From positions 1-9,833 of the forward strand of contig JANWJA010000062.1 in the NCBI GenBank assembly GCA_025449615.1: a stretch of DNA of 9,833 nucleotides. Direction: 5' to 3'. How positions within the stretch are numbered: position 1 is the stretch's first letter; every line of letters begins with the position of its first letter. The DNA is from Methyloceanibacter sp. GTDB taxonomy: Bacteria > Pseudomonadota > Alphaproteobacteria > Rhizobiales > Methyloligellaceae. Of the stretch, positions 1 to 7,209 are shown piece after piece. The position numbers and the translations under genes were made by a program. The notes under the pieces were generated by a model. It ran no database searches. It had not been told where the DNA came from and was given only the letters and a program-made list of their open reading frames with translations.

Positions 1-217
1 GCGCCGTCGTGGTCTTGCCGACGCCGCGCACGCCGGTCAGCATATAGGCTTGGGCGATGCGCCCGGTCGCGAACGCGTTCCTGAGCGTCTGCACCATGGC
101 CTCTTGGCCGATCAGCTCGGCGAAGGTCGCGGGCCGATATTTCCGGGCAAGCGCCGCATGCGCCACACTGGTGGCGGCAGGTTTCGAGGCGTCGGCTTGG
201 TCTTTGGCGTTGGCCAT
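1..217 (-). CDS. dnaX: DNA polymerase III subunits tau/gamma, N-terminal fragment (runs off left edge)
   Basis: This is the start of the clamp-loader ATPase DnaX, which organises the replicative polymerase and loads the sliding clamp. Only 72 codons are present, reading leftward from the ATG at 217. After a short polar N-terminus (MANAKDQAD...), residues 25-39 carry the family signature KYRPATFAELIGQE. The Walker A loop GVRGVGKTT lies at about residues 62-70 and binds ATP. The remaining AAA+ domain and the tau-specific tail are outside the window. No clear Shine-Dalgarno sequence precedes the ATG. The SRP RNA gene lies just upstream on the same strand, about 28 bases away, so the two may share a transcript. 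The identification is firm despite the truncation. Confidence 0.95.
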   Translation of the reverse strand, partial: MANAKDQADASKPAATSVAHAALARKYRPATFAELIGQEAMVQTLRNAFATGRIAQAYMLTGVRGVGKTTTA

Positions 218-244
218 GGACGAGGAACTTTCACGCGAAGGGGG

Positions 245-341
245 TGGGAGGCTGGACGAGCAACCCGCATCAACTCGTTAGGGCTGCTTCCTTCCGGACC
301 TGACCCGGTTGGCGAGCGATCCGCCTGCCGCCAACCTCCCT
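245..341 (-). ncRNA. ffs: Small bacterial signal recognition particle RNA (4.5S-type)
   Basis: Read on the minus strand, this encodes the RNA core of the signal recognition particle, which with Ffh targets membrane and secreted proteins to FtsY and the Sec translocon. The diagnostic helix 8 region is present: GGUCAGGUCCGGAAGGAAGC followed by AGCCC, with the GGAA tetraloop and the asymmetric loop bound by the Ffh M domain. The 5' end GGGAGGUUGG (331-340) pairs with the 3' end CCAGCCUCCC (246-255) over ten base pairs including one G-U. This fixes the ends and gives an RNA of about 96 nucleotides, the normal length for the short Alu-less form. Exact ends may differ by a few bases. It sits directly upstream of dnaX. 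Confidence 0.95.
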
Positions 342-345
342 GAAC

Positions 346-376
346 ACTATATCGGGGATGGGTGCTTGTGTGGCAA
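346..376 (-). promoter_or_regulatory. Probable housekeeping promoter of ffs
   Basis: On the minus strand, TTGCCA (371-376) is followed after 17 bases by GATATA (348-353). TATAGT (346-351), with a 19-base spacer, is an alternative -10. The predicted first base of the SRP RNA, near 340-341, lies about six bases downstream of the -10. The promoter is inferred from motif spacing and the position of the RNA. It shares its architecture with the candidate promoter of the cytochrome c gene at 2537. Confidence 0.6.
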
Positions 377-424
377 GCTCCTCGGCCGAAGCCAACGATT
401 TCCACGATTTATAGGGAGCGCCCT

Positions 425-818
425 TTGAGCTCCATCCAACAAGTCCTGCAGCCGGGAGAAACGGTCCGCAATCAGGGAAGCGTGAGCTGGGTGCTGTATT
501 TGGTGCCGATTGGCCTCGCGGTTGCAGGCATTATCGCAGCAGCTTTCGGACCGGTCGGGTGGATTATTGCTGCGATCTGCTTCGCCGTCGCCGCTGTCCT
601 CGCTTTGCGCGCCTGGTTCATCCGCTGGACTGATCTATGCCCAAGGCTTCATTCAGCGCCGCTCGGTCGAGATCCATATGGACAAGGTCGAGAGCGTCGA
701 CGTCGATCAGTCGGTTCTTGGGCGCATGCTCGACTATGGCACGGTCATTGTGCGCGGCACTGGGGCGACGCTCGAGCCCTTTCGCGACATCGACCGTCCG
801 ATCGATTTCCGCAATTAG
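425..818 (+). pseudogene. Bacterial PH-domain membrane protein gene, broken by an internal frameshifting deletion
   Basis: Two reading frames together match a small membrane protein with a bacterial PH (DUF304-like) domain. Its function is poorly known. Frame one starts at TTG 425, six bases after AGGGAG (413-418). It encodes a polar N-terminus (SSIQQVLQPGETV), two membrane segments at about residues 20-40 and 42-62, and LRAWFIRWTD ending near 634. The next frame then continues from about 629 with GLIYAQGFIQRRSVEIHMDK, VESVDVDQSVLGRMLDYG and VRGTG, stopping at 818. From memory of the family, about nine residues resembling TEIAVTNRR should lie between WT and the LIY-like strand. They are absent, so this is a deletion of about 29 bases plus a frame change, not a one-base error. 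The first frame, read through, gives a 151-residue product ending at 880 with an unrelated tail that could still be a truncated membrane protein. The gene is convergent with pheA. Confidence 0.75.
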
Positions 819-840
819 GTCGTGGCAAACTGATGCGCGT

Positions 841-1698
841 TCAGGCCTTCAGTTTGGCGCGGAACGGACTCGCCGGATAGGTCCCGAGAATCCGCACCTC
901 GCTGGTGAAGAAGGCGAGCTCCTCCATGGCAAGCTCGACGGGGCGCTCTTTCGGGTGGCCTTCGATGTCGGCGTAGAACATCGTGGCGTTGAACGAGCCT
1001 TCGAGCTGATAGGATTCAAGCTTCGTCATGTTGACGCCATTGGTGGCAAAGCCGCCGAGCGCCTTGTAAAGCGCCGCGGGCACGTTCCGCACGCGGAAGA
1101 CAAAAGTGGTGATGACCGGACCATTACCGGGTTTGGCGTGATCCGGCTTCACGGCAAGCACGACGAAGCGCGTGGTGTTGTGCTGCGCGTCCTCGATATT
1201 CGACTTGATGATGCGGAGACCATAAATCTCGGCGGCCAACGAAGATGCGATCGCCGCGCGGGTACGATCCTTCAGCTCGCTCAGATGCCGCGCAGCGCCG
1301 GCGGTATCAGCTTCGGCGACGGTCTTCAGCTTCAGCGCCTTGATGACTTTGCGGCACTGGCCGAGTGCCATGGGATGGCTGTGCACCGTCTTCAACTGAC
1401 TGAGTTTGGCGCCGGGAAGCGCCAGGAGCTGCTGCCGGATGCGCTCGAAATGCTCGCCGATGATATAGAGCTTCGAATCCGGCAGAAGATGATGGATGTC
1501 GGCAACGCGGCCGGCGACCGAATTCTCGATTGGGATCATGGCGAGCTTCGCCGCACCTCTCTTCACCGCGGCAAGCGCGTCCTCGAAGGTCGCGCATGGC
1601 AACGCCGCCATGTTCGGGTAGGCGTCGCTACAGGCGAGATGCGAGTTGGCGCCTGGCTCGCCTTGGAAGGCGATTTTGTTGGGTAGAGTTTTGGCCAT
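841..1698 (-). CDS. pheA: Prephenate dehydratase with C-terminal ACT domain
   Basis: This enzyme converts prephenate to phenylpyruvate, releasing water and CO2, in cytoplasmic phenylalanine synthesis. It has 285 residues, the usual length of the stand-alone dehydratase with no chorismate mutase fused in front. The catalytic domain spans about residues 7-182. It shows FQGEPGANS (11-19), PIENS (56-60), SHPMALGQC (107-115), DTAGAA (131-136) and the catalytic motif NTTRF (174-178). An ACT domain follows at about 196-275 with GGFATNGVNMTKLES, the phenylalanine-sensing region, so feedback inhibition is expected. The residue after LES is Tyr rather than the Arg of the textbook ESRP motif, which I recall as common in alphaproteobacterial forms. 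The start codon is 19 bases after the kdsB stop, with no obvious Shine-Dalgarno sequence, so it is probably translated from a kdsB-pheA transcript. Confidence 0.95.
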   Translation of the reverse strand: MAKTLPNKIAFQGEPGANSHLACSDAYPNMAALPCATFEDALAAVKRGAAKLAMIPIENSVAGRVADIHHLLPDSKLYIIGEHFERIRQQLLALPGAKLSQLKTVHSHPMALGQCRKVIKALKLKTVAEADTAGAARHLSELKDRTRAAIASSLAAEIYGLRIIKSNIEDAQHNTTRFVVLAVKPDHAKPGNGPVITTFVFRVRNVPAALYKALGGFATNGVNMTKLESYQLEGSFNATMFYADIEGHPKERPVELAMEELAFFTSEVRILGTYPASPFRAKLKA

Positions 1699-1717
1699 TG
1701 GTGTCGCGGGCGAAGGA

Positions 1718-2458
1718 TTAGCGTCGGGACTTCAGGAGTTCACGCGCCCGCGCAAGTTCGGCCGGAGTATCGACACCGAGGGGGACGGTGTCAACGAGGG
1801 CGACATCAATGCGTAAACCCGCCTCTAACGCCCGGAGCTGCTCCAGTCTCTCGCGCTTCTCGAGCGCCGATGGTGGCAGCTTGACGAAGCGCTCCAGCGC
1901 ATCGCGCGTATAGGCGTAGATGCCGATATGGTGGTAATGCGGCCCCTCGCCGTGGGGCGCAGTGGCGCGGGTGAAATAGAGCGCGCGCATTGTGCGGCCA
2001 CTATCGAGGGGAGAGCCGACGACCTTCACCACATTCGGATCAGTCCGCTCCTCCTCGCGCCTGATCTCGGCGGCAAGCGTGCCGATATCGGCCTTGCCGC
2101 CTTGGATTGTGGCCAGGCAGCTGCGGACCAGGCTTGGATCGAGCGTCGGCAGATCGCCCTGCAAATTGACGATCGCAGCGACCTTCCTGCCGGAATCGAC
2201 GCGGGTCAGCGCCTCATAGATGCGATCGGAGCCGCTTTGATGCAGTTCGCTGGTCAGCATGGCCTCGCCGCCGGCTTTGCGGACCGCGGCCTCTACGGAA
2301 GGCGCATCGGTCGCGACCAGGACCGGCCCGCAATTGGCCTCCATGGCGCGCCGCCAGACATGGACGATCATCGGCTCGCCCTCGATCAGGGCAAGCGGCT
2401 TATCGGGGAGCCTGGTGGCCTTCAAACGGGCCGGAATGACAATTAGAGTTTCTAGCAT
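1718..2458 (-). CDS. kdsB: 3-deoxy-manno-octulosonate cytidylyltransferase (CMP-Kdo synthetase)
   Basis: KdsB activates Kdo with CTP to give CMP-Kdo, the donor for the lipid A inner core, so the organism makes Kdo-type LPS. From ATG 2458 the protein is 246 residues, the normal family size. The nucleotide-binding N-terminus reads [16 protein letters not shown], with Asp where many members have Gly (TRLPGKPL). Further motifs are HQSGSDRI, the metal and substrate motif [40 protein letters not shown] and GVDTPAEL. An in-frame GTG at 2476 would add six residues. Neither start has a strong ribosome site, and the ATG is preferred because it places the PAR motif at the usual distance from the N-terminus. 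The gene is divergent from cycM and followed closely by pheA. Confidence 0.95.
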   Translation of the reverse strand: MLETLIVIPARLKATRLPDKPLALIEGEPMIVHVWRRAMEANCGPVLVATDAPSVEAAVRKAGGEAMLTSELHQSGSDRIYEALTRVDSGRKVAAIVNLQGDLPTLDPSLVRSCLATIQGGKADIGTLAAEIRREEERTDPNVVKVVGSPLDSGRTMRALYFTRATAPHGEGPHYHHIGIYAYTRDALERFVKLPPSALEKRERLEQLRALEAGLRIDVALVDTVPLGVDTPAELARARELLKSRR

Positions 2459-2536
2459 GGGAGGCTTGGTTAGCACGCCGAAGCGGCGCCCGCGACACCT
2501 TGGCTGACCCCCAATTCGGTCAGTTGCAACAGGCGT

Positions 2537-2565
2537 TTGCCCCCGCTAGTCTCCGGTCCGATATA
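2537..2565 (+). promoter_or_regulatory. Probable promoter of the cytochrome c gene
   Basis: TTGCCC (2537-2542), 17 bases, then GATATA (2560-2565) followed by AGGG. Transcription would begin around 2572, leaving a leader of roughly 40 bases before the ATG at 2610. The hexamers and spacer closely match the candidate promoter of ffs in this window. An upstream TTGCAA at 2524 is a less well spaced alternative -35. The call rests on motif spacing and position only. Confidence 0.5.
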
Positions 2566-2609
2566 AGGGCTCTTAATAACAGCCTCTGACTCCGGGGGGA
2601 AACTAGACC

Positions 2610-3326
2610 ATGAAGCACTATCGCCTGAACCAAATCGCCATGGCCGTGCTGGGCGCGTTGCTGCTCTTTTTCGGCACCAAGACCATCATCAATATCGCCA
2701 ATGAAGAGCCCGAAGCCGAGAAGCCCGGGATGGAAGTCGCGGGCAAGCCCGAAGCCGCCAAGCCCGCCGGCGAGGCGGCTGCTCCAGCCGCCTCAGCAGG
2801 CGGTGGAGCATCGGAGGTCGTACCGCTGATGGCGACCGCAGACCCGAAAGCAGGCGAGGCCGATGCCGGCCTGTGCAAGGTCTGCCACACATTCGATAAG
2901 GGAGGAGCGACGGTCGTCGGGCCCAATCTCTATGGGGTCGTCGGCCGCAAGATCGCCTCCGTCGAAGGCTTCAACTACACCGGCCTCAAGGGCAAAGAGG
3001 GCACCTGGGATTACGCGACGCTCGATCATTGGCTGACCAACCCGCAAGCCTTCGCACCCGGCACCGCCATGGCCTTCCCGGGCTTTCCCGAGGCCAAGAA
3101 GCGCTCGGATGTGATTGCCTTCCTCCGTGAGCACGCCGATACGCCAGCGCCCCTACCTGAGGCCGGCGCCGGGGGCGCGGCACCTGTGCCCGCAGAGGCA
3201 CCGAAGGCCGAAGCCCCTGCTGAGACTCCGAAAGCCGAGGCTCCCGCTGCGGACACCGCACCAACAGGCGGCGAAGGTCAGTCGGCACCGGCTGGGAATT
3301 CAGCGCCGGCAGCGCCGCCCCAATAA
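2610..3326 (+). CDS. cycM: Membrane-anchored class I cytochrome c (CycM-like)
   Basis: This is a c-type cytochrome tethered to the periplasmic face of the inner membrane. It resembles CycM of Bradyrhizobium and mitochondrial cytochrome c and probably carries electrons from the bc1 complex to an oxidase. Residues 1-9 are polar, and about 10-28 (AMAVLGALLLFFG...) form an uncleaved signal anchor. A linker rich in Ala, Pro and Glu covers about 30-75. The haem domain spans about 78-175, with the attachment site CKVCH (89-93), GPNLYGVVGRK (103-113) and the likely axial Met154 in PGTAMAFPG. Residues 178-238 form a second low-complexity Pro/Ala/Glu/Lys tail that family members do not always have. GGGGGA (2595-2600) lies nine bases before the ATG as ribosome site. 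A hairpin terminator follows the stop, so the gene is probably transcribed alone. It is divergent from kdsB. Confidence 0.88.
   Translation: MKHYRLNQIAMAVLGALLLFFGTKTIINIANEEPEAEKPGMEVAGKPEAAKPAGEAAAPAASAGGGASEVVPLMATADPKAGEADAGLCKVCHTFDKGGATVVGPNLYGVVGRKIASVEGFNYTGLKGKEGTWDYATLDHWLTNPQAFAPGTAMAFPGFPEAKKRSDVIAFLREHADTPAPLPEAGAGGAAPVPAEAPKAEAPAETPKAEAPAADTAPTGGEGQSAPAGNSAPAAPPQ
3201..3249 (+). repeat. Imperfect tandem repeat inside the cytochrome c tail
   Basis: Two 22-base copies (3201-3222 and 3228-3249), offset by 27 bases, differ at four positions, mostly third codon positions. Both encode PKAEAPA within the acidic Pro/Ala-rich tail. The repeat looks like a short in-frame duplication that lengthened the tail. 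Confidence 0.6.
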
Positions 3327-3345
3327 GTGGATCAGCAGAAATGCT

Positions 3346-3384
3346 AAGGACCGGATGGACCGTAACCCGCTCCATCCGGCCTTT
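3346..3384 (+). terminator. Hairpin terminator after the cytochrome c gene
   Basis: A perfect nine-base inverted repeat, CCGGATGGA (3351-3359) and TCCATCCGG (3371-3379), encloses an 11-base loop. The stem extends by AAGG (3346-3349) against CCTT (3380-3383) across one bulged A. Only a short T run (TTT, then GCTT) follows, so it is a strong stem with a weak U tract. It lies 20 bases after the cycM stop and separates that gene from the yej operon. By symmetry it could also work on the other strand, but no gene there needs it. Confidence 0.7.
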
Positions 3385-3522
3385 GCTTAATGATGACCAT
3401 GAAGGAGAATTCATTTAGCGCTCCCAGGGCCTATGCTAAGACCCGGGGGCCAAATTCGCGGCCGGCGGCTTAAGCTCTTCCGCGACAAGATCAATTTCAC
3501 ACCGGCGGGAGATCAATTGCCG

Positions 3523-5364
3523 ATGATGCGTCCTTGTCGCTGGTTGCTTCTTGCGGTTTTTGCCTGTGCCCTTCCCACCCTTGCCGGGGCCGAACCGGAA
3601 CACCGGCACGCTCTGTCGTTGATCGGCACGCCGCAATACAAGGCAGACTTCCCCCATTTTGGTTACGTGAATCCCGACGCGCCAAAGGGCGGACTGGTCC
3701 GCATGGCCGATATCGGGTCGTTCGACAGTTTGAATCCGGTGCTCTATCGTGGCGATGCGGCGGCGGGTCTTGCCCTCGTCTACGAGACGCTGATGCTCGA
3801 CAGTCTCGACGAGCCCTCGACATCCTACGGGTTGATCGCGGAATGGGCGTCTTATCCGGACGACTATTCCTCGGTAACCTTCAAGCTTCGCGACAATGCA
3901 CGCTGGCATGACGGAACGCCGATCACGGTCGATGACGTGATCTACAGCCTCGGCGTCAACAAAGAAGCCAATCCCCGGATGGGGCTTTACTACAAGAATG
4001 TCGTGAAGGCGGAAGCGACCGGCGAGCGCGAGGTAACCTTCACCTTTGACGTGAAGAATAATCGTGAGCTGCCGATGATCATGGGGCAGCTCACCATTCT
4101 TCCCAAGCATTGGTGGACCGGCAAAGACGGCAAGGGCGAGCAGCGCGACCCGATGAAGACCACGATGGAGATGCCACTCGGCTCCGGTCCCTACCGCATC
4201 AAGGGCATGTCGGCGGGACGCTCGATCACTTACGAGCGCGTGCCGGACTATTGGGGCAAGGATCTGCCCGTGATGAAGGGGCAGTACAATTTCGACGAGA
4301 TCCGCTTCGAATATTATCGTGACGAGACTGTCGCGTTCGAGAGCTTCAAGGCCGGCAGTCTCGATTATCACATGGAGACGAGCGCCAAGAACTGGGCTAC
4401 GGCGTACGATTTCGCCGCGGTGAAGGACGGCTACGTCAAGAAGCAAGAGGTGGATCTCAAGGGCGCGCAGAGCATGCAATGTTTCGTGCTCAATTTGCGT
4501 CGCCCGCAATTCGAGGACCGGCGCGTACGCCAAGCCTTCAACCTCGCCTTCGATTTCGAGTGGGCCAACAAGAATTTGTTCTTCGGGCAGTATGCGCGGG
4601 TTGGAAGCTATTTCCAAAATTCGGAGCTCGCCGCTCCGCAGGCGCTGCCGCAAGGCCGCGAGCTCGAGATCCTGAATGAAGTAAAGGAGGGTGTGCCGGC
4701 GGAAGTGTTCACGACGTTGCACAGCAATCCGGTGAACAACAATCCGGACGATGCGCGCAACAACTTACGCAAAGCCGCCATTCTGCTGAAAGAGGCAGGC
4801 TACCAGATCAAAAATGGCGTGCTGACCAACACCAAGACCGGCAAGCCGCTCACGGTCGAGTTCCTGCTGGTCTCGCCGCTGTTCGAGCGTATCGTGCAGC
4901 CTTATCTGCACAATCTGGAGCAGCTCGGCATCAAGGGCACGATCCGCATGGTCGATTCCGCGCAATATTCACGCAGGTTGAATGGCTTCGACTATGACGT
5001 CGTCGTCGGCAATTTTGCCCAGTCCGACTCTCCGGGCAACGAGCAGCGGGATTTCTGGGGCTCGGAAGCTGCGGGCCGCGAAGGCAGCCGCAACATGGTC
5101 GGCATCAAGGACCCGGCGGTCGACAAACTGGTCGATCATGTCATTTTCGCCAAGGACCGCGAGGAGCTAGTGGCGGCGACCCGCGCCCTCGACCGCGTGC
5201 TGTTGTGGAACGATTACGTGGTGCCGCAATGGTATGCGCCGAAAGTCCGCATCGCCTATTGGAACCGCTACGGCCAGCCCGCGACATTGCCGGGGCTTAC
5301 GCCGGGATTCTTGCAAGTCTGGTGGTACGATCAGGCGAAGGCAGACCAGCTGCCGAAGCGGTGA
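3523..5364 (+). CDS. yejA: Periplasmic peptide-binding protein of a Yej-type ABC importer (first copy)
   Basis: This is a family 5 (SBP_bac_5) extracellular solute-binding protein resembling YejA, which delivers oligopeptides and microcin C-like peptides to YejBEF. From ATG 3523 it has 613 residues, close to the roughly 600 of E. coli YejA. A signal peptide covers about residues 1-23 (MMRPCRWLLLAVFACALPTLAGA), with likely cleavage before EPEH. Cys15 does not sit in a good lipobox. YejA hallmarks follow: YVNPDAPKGG (48-57), WHDGTPITVDDV (128-139), MPLGSGPYRI (217-226), LAFDFEWANKNLF and the C-terminal QVWWYDQ. GGGAG (3507-3511) lies 11 bases before 3523. An upstream in-frame ATG at 3433 would add 30 residues ahead of the signal peptide and is disfavoured. 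ATG 3526 is equally possible. It is the first gene of a tight operon, nine bases before its paralogue. Confidence 0.9.
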   Translation: MMRPCRWLLLAVFACALPTLAGAEPEHRHALSLIGTPQYKADFPHFGYVNPDAPKGGLVRMADIGSFDSLNPVLYRGDAAAGLALVYETLMLDSLDEPSTSYGLIAEWASYPDDYSSVTFKLRDNARWHDGTPITVDDVIYSLGVNKEANPRMGLYYKNVVKAEATGEREVTFTFDVKNNRELPMIMGQLTILPKHWWTGKDGKGEQRDPMKTTMEMPLGSGPYRIKGMSAGRSITYERVPDYWGKDLPVMKGQYNFDEIRFEYYRDETVAFESFKAGSLDYHMETSAKNWATAYDFAAVKDGYVKKQEVDLKGAQSMQCFVLNLRRPQFEDRRVRQAFNLAFDFEWANKNLFFGQYARVGSYFQNSELAAPQALPQGRELEILNEVKEGVPAEVFTTLHSNPVNNNPDDARNNLRKAAILLKEAGYQIKNGVLTNTKTGKPLTVEFLLVSPLFERIVQPYLHNLEQLGIKGTIRMVDSAQYSRRLNGFDYDVVVGNFAQSDSPGNEQRDFWGSEAAGREGSRNMVGIKDPAVDKLVDHVIFAKDREELVAATRALDRVLLWNDYVVPQWYAPKVRIAYWNRYGQPATLPGLTPGFLQVWWYDQAKADQLPKR

Positions 5365-5373
5365 ACGGATAAG

Positions 5374-7209
5374 ATGCCGGAGCTGTCCTTACGCAAGATC
5401 TGGTTTACAACTTATCTCGCCGCGTTCATTTTGGCTTCCGCTCCCGCGTTCGCCTCGGAGCCAAAACACGGACTGTCGGCCTTCGGCGACCTCGCCTACC
5501 CCCCCGATTTCAAGAACTTCAACTACGTCAATCCAGACCCGCCGAAGGGCGGTACGTTTTCGCTGGTCGGTTGGGGCGGCGTCGCCACCTTCAACAGCCT
5601 CAATAGTTTCATTCTCAAGGGCGATGCCGCGCAAGGGCTCGAGTTGTTGTTCGATTCCTTGATGACGCGCGCGGCAGACGAGCCTGACGCGGTCTATGGG
5701 CTGGTCGCAGAGAGCGCACAAGTGGCGGACGACCGTATGTCTGTGACGTTCAAGCTCCGTCCCGAGGCCAAGTTCAATGACGGCACTCCGATCACAGCGG
5801 AGGACGTCGCGTTTTCGTTCGAGACGCTGAAGACCAAAGGTCACCCGATCTACCCGCAGACCTTGGCAGATGTGGAGCAGGCCGAAGCGCTCGATCCCGC
5901 TACGGTGCGCTACACCTTCAAGGGATCGCTGGTGCGCGATCTGCCGCTCACCGTGGCGGGGCTCCCGATTTTTTCCAAGGCCTATTATTCGACGCGGGAT
6001 TTCGCAGCGACGACCATGGAGCCGCCGCTTGGCTCTGGCCCCTACACTGTCGGCAAAATCTCGCAAGGCCGCACCATCGAGTACAAGCGCAATCCCGATT
6101 ATTGGGCGAAGGATCTGCCGGTCAATCGCGGGCGCTGGAATTTCGATACGATCCGCTATGAATATTTCCGCGACCGTACCGCAGCACTGGAAGCCTTCAA
6201 AGCCGGAGCTTACGATTTTCGCGAAGAGTTCACCTCCAAAGTCTGGGCGACGGATTATGACTTCCCGGCCATAAAGGAAGGCAGAGTAAAGAAGGAAGTG
6301 GTGCCCGACGAAACTCCTTCCGGCACCCAAGGCTTCTTCATCAATACCAGGCGCGATCAGTTCAAGGACCCGCGCGTGCGCAAAGCGCTCGGGTTGGCCT
6401 TCGATTTCGAGTGGGCCAACCGTTATCTGTTCCACAATCTCTATTCGCGCACGCAGAGCTATTTCGAGAACTCGACGCTGAAGGCGACTGGCGAGCCTTC
6501 CGAGGCCGAGCGCAAGCTCCTCAACGAGCTCGGCGTACCGGTTTTGCCGGAGGCTCTCGGTCGCGCCGAACTGCCGCCCGTCTCGGACGGGTCAGGTCAG
6601 GACCGCAAATTGCTCCTGGAAGCATCGAAGCTGCTCGACGACGCAGGCTGGAAAATCAAAGACGGCGCACGCGTCGACGACAAGGGTGAGCTGCTCAAGG
6701 TCGAAATTTTGAACTTCGAACCAGCCTTCGAGCGCGTCAATGCGCCCTATGTGAAGAACCTGCAATTGCTCGGAATCGATGCGAAAATGCGCATGGTAGA
6801 CCCTGCGCAATATCAGCAGCGGATGAAGAATTTCGATTTCGATATCACCACAGAGCGCTACACCATGCGCGATACGCCGGGCGTCGAGCTTCGGAGCTAT
6901 TTCGGATCTGACGCGGCGAAGATCGACGGTTCGCTGAACCTGGCCGGCATTTCCGATCCTACCGTCGACGTATTGATCGAGCGGGTGATCGGCGCCAAGA
7001 GCCGGGATGAATTGACCACGGCATCACGCGCCCTCGACCGCGTGCTCCGGGCAGGTCAATATTGGGTGCCGCATTGGTATAAACCCTCGAACAATATCGC
7101 TTATTGGAACAAATTTTCGCGGCCGGAAACCAAGCCCCGCTATGATCGGGGCGTGCTCGACACATGGTGGTACGACAAGGATAAAGCTGCGAAACTGGAA
7201 GCGAAATGA
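5374..7209 (+). CDS. yejA: Periplasmic peptide-binding protein of a Yej-type ABC importer (second copy)
   Basis: This is a second, clearly diverged YejA-type binding protein of 611 residues, collinear with the first copy. A signal peptide at about residues 1-27 (ends ASAPAFA) precedes mature SEPKHGLSAFG. Family motifs are YVNPDPPKGG (51-60), FNDGTPITAEDV (134-145), MEPPLGSGPYTV (215-226), RVRKALGLAFDFEWANRYLF and the C-terminal TWWYDKDKA. It lacks the Asn-rich insertion found around residues 405-416 of the first copy and has its own Pro-rich stretch there. Both copies keep the whole binding-protein fold, so they are probably functional with different peptide preferences. The ribosome site is weak, and translation may depend on the gene in front. 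Its stop overlaps the yejB start (ATGA). Confidence 0.9.
   Translation: MPELSLRKIWFTTYLAAFILASAPAFASEPKHGLSAFGDLAYPPDFKNFNYVNPDPPKGGTFSLVGWGGVATFNSLNSFILKGDAAQGLELLFDSLMTRAADEPDAVYGLVAESAQVADDRMSVTFKLRPEAKFNDGTPITAEDVAFSFETLKTKGHPIYPQTLADVEQAEALDPATVRYTFKGSLVRDLPLTVAGLPIFSKAYYSTRDFAATTMEPPLGSGPYTVGKISQGRTIEYKRNPDYWAKDLPVNRGRWNFDTIRYEYFRDRTAALEAFKAGAYDFREEFTSKVWATDYDFPAIKEGRVKKEVVPDETPSGTQGFFINTRRDQFKDPRVRKALGLAFDFEWANRYLFHNLYSRTQSYFENSTLKATGEPSEAERKLLNELGVPVLPEALGRAELPPVSDGSGQDRKLLLEASKLLDDAGWKIKDGARVDDKGELLKVEILNFEPAFERVNAPYVKNLQLLGIDAKMRMVDPAQYQQRMKNFDFDITTERYTMRDTPGVELRSYFGSDAAKIDGSLNLAGISDPTVDVLIERVIGAKSRDELTTASRALDRVLRAGQYWVPHWYKPSNNIAYWNKFSRPETKPRYDRGVLDTWWYDKDKAAKLEAK

Noticed and set aside
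819..840. Possible bidirectional terminator between the PH gene and pheA
   Set aside because: The 22-base gap contains no inverted repeat or T run that could form one.
637..1686. Long plus-strand open frame (349 codons) overlapping the 3' end of the PH gene and all of pheA
   Set aside because: It is the antisense shadow of pheA. The minus-strand product matches prephenate dehydratase motif by motif, while this translation matches nothing and is rich in Arg and Gly typical of GC-rich shadows.
3433..3522. Extended N-terminus of the first YejA from ATG 3433
   Set aside because: It would put 30 charged residues before a clear signal peptide and has no ribosome site. ATG 3523 has GGGAG upstream and gives a normal secreted protein.
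3565..3576. Possible lipoprotein lipobox in the first YejA (VFAC)
   Set aside because: Phe at the -2 position and a hydrophobic ALPTLAGA stretch after the Cys fit an ordinary signal peptide cleaved after AGA better.
3436..4722. 428-codon minus-strand open frame opposite the first yejA
   Set aside because: It is a shadow of the YejA coding strand with no recognisable motifs or start context. The same holds for the minus-strand frames at 5389-6435, 7140-7988 and 8688-9203.
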